From contig JAAAIG010000269.1 in the NCBI GenBank assembly GCA_015852425.1, forward strand, positions 380 to 42,992: 42,613 bases of DNA, written 5' to 3'. This DNA comes from Gryganskiella cystojenkinii (taxonomy: Eukaryota; Mortierellomycota; Mortierellomycetes; Mortierellales; Mortierellaceae). Of the stretch, positions 10,422-21,800 are shown piece after piece (position 1 is the first letter of the stretch; every line of letters begins with the position of its first letter). The notes below the pieces were generated by a model. It ran no database searches. It worked only from the letters and a program-made list of their open reading frames with translations, and had not been told where the DNA came from. Position numbers and translations under genes: made by a program.

Positions 10422-13400
10422 TTACATCCACAAAGGACCAGCGCCGAATTGCTGATCAGCACCAGTGGTAGAAACGGCAATGCCAGCGGCGGTGGCTATC
10501 CGGAGAGAATTGGCATCCTGTTCCAACCCAGCGGGGTTGATCGTGCCCTGAGAGCCGGCCTGACCAGCACCCGAGAAATCTACCCAGAAGCGCGAGGGGT
10601 CGTAGGCATTGTTTGAGAAATCCTCGCCTCCGACAAGACCACCACCGGGCAAGCTGCCCAACTGGAAGTCCTGGTTCATCTTGTTCTGCGCCTCCATGGT
10701 CAATGCGGTCATGGTCATTGTCATGGGCATATGAGCCTGTCCAGCACCCTGATGATGGTGATGCTGCTGCTGAAGGTGTTGCTGCTGTTGTTGTTGCTGT
10801 TGCTGCTGAGCCAAGATCTGCATAGCATAGCGATGGCTGGGGATGACAGGGGTGGCCAAGGCGGATGCCTGTTGCTGCTGGGTGTTCAACACAGCCTGGT
10901 GAGCGGCAGCGTTGGCATCCTTCATCTCCATCTCCATCTGCTGACGTTGCTGTTGACGTTGCAGCTGCTGTCTCATCAATTGCTGCTGTTGCTGTTGCTG
11001 TTGTTCCAACTTTTGTTGTTCGCTCTCGGCCTTGGTCTCGACCTTGACTCCAGTACCGAACGTCTGCATCTGTTGGTAGAGACGATGCTGTTGCTGGATC
11101 TTGAGCTGTTGCTGCTTTTGTTGCTCTTTCAAGTCGATCTGCTGCTGTTGCTGCTGCTGTTGTTGACGTTGCTGCTGCTGGTTGTAATCATAGACAAGCG
11201 ATGAAGGATTGATGGATCCCGTGGCGATTTCGGGTGAGGTCATCATCGACAGGGTGCTGGGTGTCATGCCAGTCGAGTACTGCTGAGCAGTAGCCATCGT
11301 GTAGACGTTGGGAGCCTGCTGTTGAATCTGAGTCGAGGCAGTGTCCATGGCGAGGATTTGCTCGGGAGTTGCCACAGTCGCAGCCTCGACTTGACGTCTC
11401 TTGCGCTTGGGCAATCCCTCAACCTGCTCCAACATGACCTCATCTTGATCTTCGAGCTCGCCATCTTGGTCGGCAGCGGCCTTTGTAGTTGAAGCCAAGA
11501 ACTGTTCCAAGATCTGAGAGGATCATAAAAAAAATTGAATTGTGTCAGCAAATGTAAGATTTGGTAACAAGCAAAGCATGTAAAGCTCACGAGGAAACTC
11601 TGTTGTCATGATCTTCAGAGATCGTCGTTCTCGTTCAATTACCTTGATACCCTCGGCGACTCCGCCAGAGTTGGCAGGAGATCTCAGGAATCCTTCCAAG
11701 ACACGAACAGTGCGACGGTAATACTCCATGGCAACCTCCGAACCTCTCTTGTCGTAGACGGCGTTCATCGCATGAATCACTCCTGCCTGCAAGAGTGCAT
11801 AAAGCGCAAAACGGTTGACAACATAAGAACAGTGGTCCATATCGAGAGTGACGGCAATGTCGGTAATGGCACGGCCAGACCCTGTGCAGATCGTGTTTGA
11901 TTGGGCTGCTGCTGGCGAGCCAGCGGCACCAACAATATAGGGACGATGCAGGAGGATCAAGGTAGTGTTATAGACAATGTAGAGATAGGCCGGGTATATT
12001 TCGCCAGCTTCTCTGGCCAGGCTGACAGCGATTTTGGCATCCGTGACGACGGACAGAGGATGGGGTGAGCGCAAGGGCGAGGCAGGCGAGCCTCGTCTGA
12101 GACCGGACCCGTTGGGGTTCTGCCAGCGCATCTCCGGCGTCAGGTTGCTCAACCAGGAGGTGAGTGAGCCCTCAATGTAGTTGACCATCGAGTCGTGGCC
12201 ACCAAACTGAGGAGGCAGCGACTGAGTCGAGTACGAATGCTGAAGGACACTGCCAAGGATCTATTTTGGAGAGGAAACAACAAACAAATAGGCGTAATGA
12301 GTATTTTTGATGGCAACAAATCAGGCTCGACTCGGTATTAGTGGTGTCTCATCATACGAACAAACAAACAAGTATATACCTTGACAAGACGAATCAAGCA
12401 GAGGAAACCACGGACATCTTGAGGCGAAGAGGCGACATCGACCACGGGCAACTCGACGTTGCTCTCCTTGCCGTGCATCAACAGGCCCAGGCCCAACCAA
12501 GCAGAGAATTGATGGTCCTGCAGATAAAGAGAGGAAATAAAAAAAGAAAGTCAGTAAAACGATGACGAAACGGAAAATAAAAAGAATGGTCAGGTTCCAG
12601 TTGAAGAATACATACAAGGATAAACATGGACCACCACAGGTACCGAAGCGCATCTGCCTCTGGACCGGTGACCATCTCCGGGTCGCGGTTGAGACCGAGT
12701 TCATGAGCCATGCGGATGGCCGAGGATAAGTAACCGCTGCTGCGAGTGGCCTTCCACTGGCCCTGATGATGGTACTGCGACATCAAGCACAGCGCCTGCA
12801 CCGTGCTCACACGCGGGACATCCAAAAACTCGTCCAGCATCAATCTTGCGGCATCGAAGAACCCTTGGGTCATGGCTGCGATTCTCTGTCTTGTCTCTGG
12901 GTTCGACTTTGCAACGCCAGGCGCCTTGGTAGCAACAGCCAGAAGGGCGTTCAAAAGGAGCGGTGAAAGAGGAGCAACCGGGTTCTGAACGTGTTCCTTG
13001 TGCCGTTCAGCATCCTGTGGGTTGGTCCTGCTCTTGGAGGGGGAGGAATTTGCCGTTGAAGAGTTGCCGGGTAAACACAAGGAGCAGGTGACCTGTTGCC
13101 ACTGAGCCATGAATGTGGGCTTGTGAACGATAGGGAGGAAAGAGTTGATATTTTCAAAGTAGGCATTGAAGAGTTCCATGATGGTATCGGGGGCCAGGTT
13201 GACGGGGAAGGTGCGGGAGAGGGCTGGAAGAGGGGGTTCAAGACTTTGAGCAGAGAATTGGAGGTAGTTGCGGCCATATTGGCGTGATTGCTCTGGCGTG
13301 AGCCATGGGAAAGGGACGGTGGTGCGAACAGAGGTCGTGCCGAGTTTGTCAAACATGTTTGTGAGTGCAGCCATATCCGACTGAGAGACAGGGCCCGGGT

Positions 13401-14019
13401 ACTCACGCTGAGCAGCCATCTGATGTTGATATTGGAGATGACTATCATTGGCGAAGGGGAGGAGTGAAGTCAAGGAGCGGTTACGGGAGATAAGAGGTGA
13501 GTGGCGACCCAGAGGTGACGCAGTGATGGAGCCAGAGCGGACGTTACGGGAAGAGGATGAAGTCGAGGAGGCGACGGGTGTGCTGGGTCGGAGAGCAGGT
13601 GAGGCTGGGGGCTGTTTCTTGACCTCGACCAAGTCGTATTCACTCGCATGGCCAAAATCATCCTCGTCGTCGTCGTCGTTTTGGTTGTTGTCGTCGTCCT
13701 CGATATCAGAATGTTTATCGGTTGAGCGGTGAGCATTCGAGGATGGAACGACAACCTGTTTCTTTTTGACGATTCCAGCGAGCATGTTTTCGATCTTGCC
13801 GAGTCTGTCCTCGATGACCTCGACGTAACCCTTGGGGGGACCACGTTTGGTGTTGGACGTGGTGTAGACACACTGCGTCTTTGCGGCCTTACAACCGCCA
13901 CAGCCGTCAGGGACACCATCGCATTTGACTCTTCGTCGCCGGCAGTTGTCGCATGCTTTTGTGATTTTGGATCTCTTTGAGTTGCTGTTGAAGTCCAACA
14001 GCATTGGAGAGTTGAACAT
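10422..14019 (-). CDS. Zn2Cys6 transcription factor with fungal-specific TF domain and poly-Gln C-terminus
   Basis: Four exons on the minus strand (14019-12616, 12517-12380, 12260-11643, 11513-10422), all joined in phase 0, give 1083 residues. The binuclear zinc cluster is at residues 23-50 (CX2CX6CX6CX2CX6C) in a Lys/Arg-rich context, followed by RGPPKGYVEVIEDRLGKIE, a linker and short coiled coil for dimerisation. The fungal-specific middle-homology domain covers about 280-680, with FNAYFENINSFLPIVHKPTF and an LRYLWWSMFIL block that continues across intron 1 as DHQFSAWLGLGLLMHGKE. The C-terminus from about 770 is Gln-rich (runs of up to 11 Gln, His runs) and likely an activation region. Residues 94-190 are Ser/Asp-rich and disordered. 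The open frame extends to a non-ATG codon at 14028; the first ATG is 14019. The regulated pathway cannot be read from the sequence. Confidence 0.88.
10750..11180 (-). repeat. Poly-Gln (CAG/CAA) tracts in Zn2Cys6 gene
   Basis: Three main Gln runs at about 10777-10809, 10978-11006 and 11137-11178 use mixed CAG and CAA codons. A His run lies beside the first. Mixed codons make these less prone to slippage than pure CAG arrays. Confidence 0.85.
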
Positions 14020-16776
14020 GATGGGCAATCACACACAGAGGAAGGAGAGGAAGAGACGGCACCAGCTGGAGTAGAGTTTTGTTTGTATCAATGAAGTCGA
14101 GTAGGGGAGGAGAGAGGGCGTATTCAAAGAGAGAAATAAAAAAAAGACAAAAATAGCCCGCGGGGATGAGTGAGTAACGGGAAGGAATAAGAGAGGGGTA
14201 GAGATGGATTGAAATGAGAGAGAGAGAGAAAGAGAGAGAGGGGGGAGAGTAGGTGATTGAATCCCAGGGGGGAAGGAGATGAATCCGAGGGAAAAGGGTA
14301 CAGGAAGAAAGAGGTCAAGTGAGTCAATGAAGAGAACTTGACAGGGTTGGCAGGAAAGAGTGTGTGTCAAGGAGAAGGGCAGGGGTGGATAATGAATTCG
14401 CTTTTTTTCTTCTATTCCCTTTCTGTGATGATGAGAACAAGAAAATAAAGAAGAATAAAAAAAAAGATAATGAAAAGAAAGGCGGTCGAATGGATAGCCA
14501 CGAGTGATGATGTGCAGGAATGAATTGGGATGGGAGAGACAAAGAGGCAAAGAGAACGGTGATGGGGAACTGACTCGTTTTGGACAGAAAAGACAGAGAG
14601 ACCCCAAAGGAGAGGAGGCAGAGGAAGAAATGAAAAAAGCGCTATTTTATTGGAAGACGGATTTCATTGAACGAAACAAACAAAAAACAAACCTCCGCAA
14701 CTGCAATCCTTGTCATTTTTTCAATGATTGTATGATGATGGTTTTCGCCTTGTAATTTGCAGACATAAGTATATCCATCCAACGCCGAAATCGTATCCAT
14801 CGTCGCCTGTCCTGATGGTCGTCAAAAATAGGAACATAACGTGAACATAAGAATGGGCGCGAAAACCCCTCTCAAAAAAATGATGACCCCCTTCAAAACG
14901 ATATTGGCAATTGACAATCTCCACAGCCCACCCAACGGGTGCCTTCAAAAAGGAGCGAGGGGTGGGGGGAGCAACACATTTTTTTGAACACCTTTTTTTC
15001 GCTGTCAAGTTGAAAAAATAGTGAGGGAAAAGAAGAGAACTTGCCCGCTCTCTTCTTCTCTGTCTCTATGTTGTTTGTCGTCTCATTGAGGCGATGATGA
15101 TGATAGTGATTAGTGACAGCACAAGGTCAGAAGAGACAACACAAATGAAAACAACAACAAGAAAGAGAACGAGAGGCAACAATAGAACTAAGGAGCTGAG
15201 GGCGCCAAAGAGCAAAGAGCAAAGAACAGCTTCCCACGGGAACGATAGTCCAGCAGCAGAGGATTGGAGAAGAGGCTGGGAGACAACAAACTTTTGATGT
15301 TCATTGTTGACAAGCAGCTATGTCGTGCTTCCACAACACACAACACACACCTCTCGTTTGCAACCGACCAGTCAGAGAGTCCGTCCAACTTTTTATTTGT
15401 ACAGTATTGAATTCAGTAGAAGTGGATGATGAGCAAAACAAAGCGAGGCGCCCAAATCTTCTTTTCGCAAAGTTTAGTGCTTTGTTTTTTTTTTTCCGTC
15501 CGCAAAAACAGAATTTTTCACCAGGGACCGTCCTGTCCTCTGGTCTCTGTTGTTGTTGTGCTCTGTTGATGCGCTTGGTTGTGAAGACGTGAGCGCCACA
15601 TCTTTTTTTTTTTTTTTCTCTTTTTCAAAAAGCGCCAAAGAGTGCAGCAAGATTGGAGGCCCAACCACAACAGTTGGTGTGTTTACTGTCCACCTGGTCT
15701 CGACTTTTGTTTTAATGCACTTGCTCGTCATCGAGGCCTTTCTTCTCTTCTGCCTGGCAATTGGCAACCCTGGTTTCTATCAAGGAGGCGCAATGACAAA
15801 AGGGCGTGGAGATCAACGACCCTGGACCTCACAACTTCTCTCTTTCTCTTTTTCACTCATTCTCTGCCTACCGCCAACCGATCGGCGAATTTTTTTTTCA
15901 TTTTTGTTCATCCTCGGCCTAGGTTCAGCTGAAAAGATAAGAAAAAGTGGATTCCCTGAGCAAGACATTTATCTCAGCAGAGTCTCAGTCTGCGACTATG
16001 AACTCGACTCTCCGTCGTTTTCCTATAAGGATCCTTTATTGACCCTCGGGACAGACAATCAGATGGACTTTTTTGGACCATCCTGGAAAAGAGAAACCAA
16101 ACTCTTTTTATTCCTTCTTCCTTCTGAATTGTTCAACTTTCTTTTCTTGGCTGAGCGCTGCTCGCTAATGTCATTTTATTGGGAGGAGGAGGAGGAGGAG
16201 GATGGAGATGTTTTGCAGCATGTTTGCTCTTTTTCTATTTACCCGTGTTTGATAAGCTGAGTGTCGTGGGTGCATTTATATTCTCCATGACGACGACTGT
16301 ATCGATGATGGATAGAGACCCCGGTACCTGCCACCTGGATCATATCTGAATCCCAGCCTTTAACTGTTTCTCAATGTGTTTGAACAATTCTATCCAGCTG
16401 TGTAGATTACGAAAGGCGAAGAATAAAAAATAGAAAAACAAGAGTACCCCTCACGTTCTCAATACAGTAATGGAAAGAGCAAAGGCGCTGTGCTGTACTT
16501 GGAATTGCATTGGGCGACAATCGAACTTCCGCCCCGCCATCTACGGTTTACTTCATCAGAAGTACCAAAGTAGACAACGTCTCACACACCCTCTCTCCTT
16601 GTAACTTCACACTGTACTTGTATGTGAGTACCGTGGAGAGTCAATGCTCAACACCGTTTTCCCCAGGGTTTTTTTGGGATGTGATAAACGTCCTCTATCG
16701 ACTTTGTTATGCATGCTATGTATGAACGAGGATGAGCCGTTTACGGACTTATTTCTAAAAGTAAATAAAGGATATT
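14020..16776. other. 2.8 kb intergenic region upstream of Zn2Cys6 gene
   Basis: The left 600 bases are strongly purine-rich on the plus strand (GA runs at 14211-14250), so the leader of the Zn2Cys6 mRNA would be pyrimidine-rich. An open frame at 15550-16260 contains Phe and Glu runs from T-tracts and GAG repeats and matches nothing I know. The right end should be the 3' UTR of LDAH. I see no supported gene. Confidence 0.5.
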
Positions 16777-18260
16777 TCAGGCCATATCGTTGATCCACCC
16801 ACCGACGAGCAAACCCATGGCCTCGCCATGTCCCAAAACGAACGCATGGACCATCCCCTGACTGCAGAGATGGCTCTGGACCTGAGGGAACTGGTCCTTC
16901 ATCTCGTAATAGTTCTCGATCGGGGACCACTCGTCCGTCTTGCCATAATAAAAGACCATCTTTTCTGCATGTTGTTCGATCAATTCCTTGTCCATAATCT
17001 TGATCGCCTCCATTTCCTGACCGGCTAAGAAGAGACAGTTCTTGACCACGGAACTGTGCAAAAGTTTTTGGGAGGTGACATTCGCCATGTCCCCCTGTTG
17101 ACCGGTGATGAGACCGACGATCGATTGAAGGACTGGTGGCGCGGAAAAGATGAATCGAAGAGTGCTCACGGTGCCACCGACGATGGAGCGTACAGTTGGT
17201 TTGAACAGAATCTAGTAAAGACGATAAAATTATAGAATAGGATGGGTGAGGGGAGAGTCGAGGATGATTGAGGTGTACGAGAATTTTGTCCGCAAAGTTG
17301 GTTTGCACCCCTTCTTGCAATTGTTGACGGTCAATGCAATCACATAGGCAATCACACTATCAAAAAAATGGCCCCTCACTGTACCTTCAGCTTCCGGCCG
17401 TTAGGAGTATCAGCAATACGATGGATGGTAGGAAAGAGTTCAAAGATCCGTACGATCCCATGGTTGGGACGTGCTTTCAAAACTCGAAGGGCAAGCCAAG
17501 ACCCCATCGAGTGTCCCGCGAGCACAAAACGAGTCCCGGCAGGGTACAGTTCCCGAAGACGGTCCAAAATTGCAATCTTGCTCTCGACCTGTTCCTCCAA
17601 GGTGTAGAGTCTGTTAGAGTCCGTGACATGACTGCCTGCAGAATGGCCAAGATGGGATGCTGTAAACACGAAACAAAAAAAAACGAAACGATACAGGGGA
17701 AATGAACAATTGGAATAATAGGTGACGCATGCGACTTTAGTCTACGATAAGCATGTTGGCACAGCAATCAGATGATTCAACCATGTGCCAATTTTTGCCT
17801 TTTTACGGCTCAGGCACCCAACAATTTTTTTTTTGTCTTTGCTTCTTTACCTCCGTAAATATCAATCTTGCCCTGGCAGGTGTCATAGACGGTCTGCAGG
17901 AACGGGGTATAGTAATCGATCAAGCCCGGGTTGCCTGCGTGTCCGCATAAGAGCAATTGAACATTTGGTCAAATTAGATCAGAAATTTGAGCGCTGTAAA
18001 TATAGGGATCTCGAAGTGCATGCTCGTCCGCGAGCAAAGATGGGGTACCGCACAAGAGTAGCGCAAAAAAAAAAATCTTTACCTGGGATCATAAAGAGGA
18101 CGGTACGTGGCTCGGGCTTTTCTGAGCCCTTGGCTGACTGCTCTGGTACCTTGGCTGGCCACCACAGAGTAGGCACGTTCTCGCCTTGAACATTCCAGAT
18201 GGCCGTGATGGGACTCTTGAAGAGGCTGGCAGGGTTGACGGTGGGTGAGGTTGTGGTCAT
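16777..18260 (-). CDS. LDAH: Lipid droplet-associated hydrolase (LDAH, alpha/beta hydrolase)
   Basis: Four exons on the minus strand (18260-18083, 17934-17851, 17659-17385, 17211-16777) encode 323 residues, almost the length of human LDAH. The family is a serine alpha/beta hydrolase on lipid droplets that affects sterol ester and triglyceride turnover. Visible hallmarks are FMIPGNPGLIDYYTPF spanning intron 1 (oxyanion region), the nucleophile elbow GHSMGSW, LFPTIHRIADTPNGR next to it, FYYGKTDEWSP with the likely acid Asp, and MVHAFVLGHGEAM with the likely catalytic His. The frame stays open to an ATG at 18488, adding 76 residues that are basic, Ser/Thr-rich and presequence-like; I preferred the internal start because of family length and a CCAAT motif just before 18488. 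It is divergent from the 5-phosphatase gene. Confidence 0.88.
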
Positions 18261-18488
18261 AGTGGTCCGAGTGGATATGCCGTTGGTCAATGAAAAGGGT
18301 CTGACAGAGGGGGAGGGCAAAGTCAGCGCGAGAACTGGGAGGTTATAATGCTGTAGACGGGTTTTTGTTGATGTTGCAATGGATGCGGTCGTTCCTGTTG
18401 CAGTAAATTTACGAGAGAATTTACGAGAGAATTGTCGAAGGAGAGGGGATGGAATGAGAAGGAGGAATGAGATTGACCGTTGGTGCAT
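18261..18488 (-). other. Possible N-terminal extension of LDAH
   Basis: An open stretch in frame with LDAH exon 1 starts at ATG 18488 and encodes 76 residues with many Arg/Lys/Ser/Thr and few acidic residues, including an FSRKFSRKF repeat from a 12-bp duplication at 18415-18438. It could be a mitochondrial targeting sequence of a longer isoform, or simply open 5' leader. Confidence 0.35.
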
Positions 18489-18856
18489 TCAAAAAAAAAA
18501 AAAGAATATTGATTGGTTGGTGATGCAAAAAAAATGATGTCCGATCCGCACTTTGCTATTTGGGCTGACACACTCTTTTTGACCTCTCTTTGTTCCCCAT
18601 TTGCCACCAAAACGAGCCGGCCGGAGAAAAACAGGGGCGACCAAAAAAAAAAAAAAAAAAAAAAACTCGACCAACAGCATGCCGCCTGACAGGACACGAG
18701 CACCTTTGGCGATGGGTGATTCCGTTGCTGACGATGTCTGCGGTCTAGTGTGCTTATTCCTGTTTCCTCCTCTCTCTTCATTCCCTTTTCCTCTTTTTTT
18801 TTGTTTTGTTCCTCTGCTAATACATTACCTTTCAACATTTCATAATCTCAATTCAT
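18489..18856. promoter_or_regulatory. Divergent promoter, LDAH / 5-phosphatase, with A23 tract
   Basis: This region lies between the longest LDAH frame and the 5-phosphatase start. It holds a CCAAT motif on the minus strand at about 18508-18516 (read ATTGG on plus) and a run of 23 A at 18643-18665. The part from 18780 is a pyrimidine-rich leader before the ATG at 18857. Confidence 0.5.
18643..18665. repeat. A23 homopolymer
   Basis: Twenty-three consecutive A in a divergent promoter; such tracts exclude nucleosomes in fungi (general knowledge). The length may be affected by sequencing error. Confidence 0.9.
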
Positions 18857-21800
18857 ATGGACAGTTGGGTGGTTGCCCCTGTCACCAGGTGGTTTCAGGG
18901 CCAGCAACAAACTCCTTCACCACCTCATTCCGATTCACTTGCCGCAAACTCGGACGTGACTGTGTCCGATCGAACCTTGGAAACCTCAGAGTCGACAGCC
19001 TTACAGGGGCATGAGCTAAAAGAGCCAGTTGGACAGCCTTCCTTGGATACCACAGATACACCAGGAACAATATCCTCTTCAGTAACAGAGCAGCCTAACC
19101 TCAGCAGTGATCTGCCTGTACAACAAGAACGCCAACATGAACAACAACAACAGCCACAGCCTGTTCAACCACAAGTCTTTGAGCAATCGCATTCAACGGC
19201 TGTCCCCTCGCATGCACCTGTTCTTGAAGGAGACAGAGTCAACAGCCCCTTTGCACTGTGGAGTCCCGACCATCCCTCTAGAGTGAGTTCCCTTTCACTT
19301 TTGCTCTTTACCTATGCACTCTCAAGATAGTGGGGTTTCAAAATCGAGCGCGCTAAGACAACCAAAATGCGAGCAGGTCATCGCTTCTATGAACCGTTTC
19401 TAAAGACAGAATGATCTTATTCTTCTTGTTTTGGTTTTACGATCGAACCATCTATAGGTTGCGAACGCGATCAAGGGCTTATTTGGTGGATCGTCACCAG
19501 AGGGATTGCAGCCGATTCGGTCATTCGCTGACAGTGATCCAATGTTCCCACCTGACCACCAATCTGCAGTAAAGGATGATCATCCAGCCACGGTTCCACA
19601 AGACCCGGCACCTCAGCAGTACCATCAACAACAACAACAACTTCAGGAGCAGCCACTACTACAGCAAGTACAATACCAACTTCAACAATTTCATATCTCG
19701 CAACCGAATCAACAATCCTCTTCTCAACCCCAGCTGCAACTCCAGCCTCTTCTTCCAAATCTGCCTCTACCCCAACAACCATTCACGCAAGCCACGACAG
19801 TGATCTCGGATACTTCTCCACCAGACCTCGCACCTCATTTCGACAACCCAGCACAACCTCAAGACATGAGAGAACACCAGCATAATCCCAATCACCCCAA
19901 GATCAACCTCCAGACCATCGTCCGGGCCATTCAGTGGATGCTCAGCGGGATCAAATCTTCAGAGAGTCCTAGCTCAGCCGAGACCACCAGCAATCTCGAC
20001 GAGTCCAAAGTTCCTAGTCCCGAAAATAGCCCGAGAACTGAAAGGTCCGCCAAGGGGAAAAAACATCGGAAACCGAGATCTTCACCAACAACGCCGTCAC
20101 CAAGGCCAACGATCTCGAGAACGAGGCTCAAGGTCTTTGTGGGAACTTGGAACATGATGGGCCAGATGCCCAATATCCAAGAGGGTCTGACGGGGTTTTT
20201 GGATCTTCGGGATCCACAAGAGCTGCTGAAGCAGCAAGAAGAGCAGCAAGAGAGGCAACGTGACCAACAGCAGTGGCAGCAGCAGCAGGAACATCAACAA
20301 CATCATCAAGCCGATCAAGGTCAAGAACAGCAACATCATAATCACACGAACGCATCCCGACCACCACCAACTATCGGGCTTTCACCATCAGCACCCAACC
20401 TGGCGACGCCAACTCCCACCCAACCGACCAGCACTGCCCCCAGCTTTACTTCCAAGACCGACAGTAATAAGGATCTTCCCAATCCAAACCCAAAGTCACG
20501 GAAACGAAGAGCAAGCGATCTTTTGAGGCGACTGCGACATCCGAGCCGCCGGCATGAACACGAGAACACTGCGTTGGACAACAACAGCAACCCTGACCCC
20601 GCCAGGTCTAGCGATCGTGAATATTCTTCCTCGCCTCAGCTGGTGACCCCAGGTATCTTGAAGCAACCCTTTTTGGAGATGAATCCCAAGGCTCCCTATC
20701 ATATCATCGCCATCAACACTCAGGAATGTGAACGTGAAATACGAGAGGCCGTGTTTTTACCGTCCAAGACGACATGGGAACGACACCTTCAGACTGCGTT
20801 GGGACCAGAATATGTAATGATAAAGACCGAGACCATGGCGGCATTGCATCTTGCCGTGTTTATTTGGAGGCCGATCGAGGACCTTGTTAGTGGTAAGGGA
20901 ATAAGACTTTTGACTGCAAGCTGTTTTATGCGACTCCTTTTTGAGCGAATTTTGAGAGTTATAATGTTTTGATTTATGCCATGCGCTATAGCGGTGGATT
21001 CCTCTACAGTCGCGACAGGAATCGGAGGCATTGTCGGGAACAAAGGTGCGGTCGCAGTGTCAGTCTATCTCGGAAGCATGTCCTTTCTCTTTGTGAATGC
21101 TCATTTGACTGCTCACCAAGGAAACACTCAGGCGAGAAACAACGATTACAAGAGGATCATTCACGAGTTACAGCTCAACGATGCACCCAAGAAGAACCCC
21201 CGAGGATGGCATTTCCGAGGGGACATGAAACTTCGACGGCACTACGACTACCCTCCTGTAGGACATCCTCAAAAATCATTCCACAAAGACGACAATAACG
21301 ACAACAGCAACGACAAAAACAATAGTAACCATGGTAGTGCCGCTGGAAAGGACGCCCAGTCTTCCAACCCTAATAACGGAAAAAACGACAACAGCAGCAG
21401 TAGCCTACAGCAACTGCAGCAACAGCATAATAATTCGTCCGCGCGGGATTCTGTACACTCGGGACAGCCAGGAAGTAGCAACAGTCAAACAGGCAGCGAC
21501 AAACAAAATCAGGGACACTCGGATAGTAGCAGTCAAATTCACGGCTCTAGTACGACGGCGGTCGATATAACGGATCAGTTTGATTACACGTTTTGGGCTG
21601 GAGATCTCAACTACAGAGTCGACATGACTAGAACCGAAGCTGAGGACTGTCTTGCTCGAGGAGATCTTGCTGTACGAGGAGTGTCAAATTATATTTTGGT
21701 GGCAAAAAATATGCTAAGATCACTATCAGAAGCAACTGATTCCAATGTTAATTTTTGCTCCTTTATTATACGCTCTTCTTTGATAGACAATGATGGCGCA

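Noticed and set aside
10731..11204. Leu-rich plus-strand open frame
   Set aside because: It is the antisense of the poly-Gln tracts (CTG read for CAG).
15550..16260. Plus-strand open frame of 236 codons
   Set aside because: It contains Phe and Glu runs from T-tracts and GAG repeats, with no domain, splice context or codon signal.
16500..16560. Second tRNA-like motif (CAATCGAACTTCCGCCCC)
   Set aside because: No cloverleaf can be folded around it.
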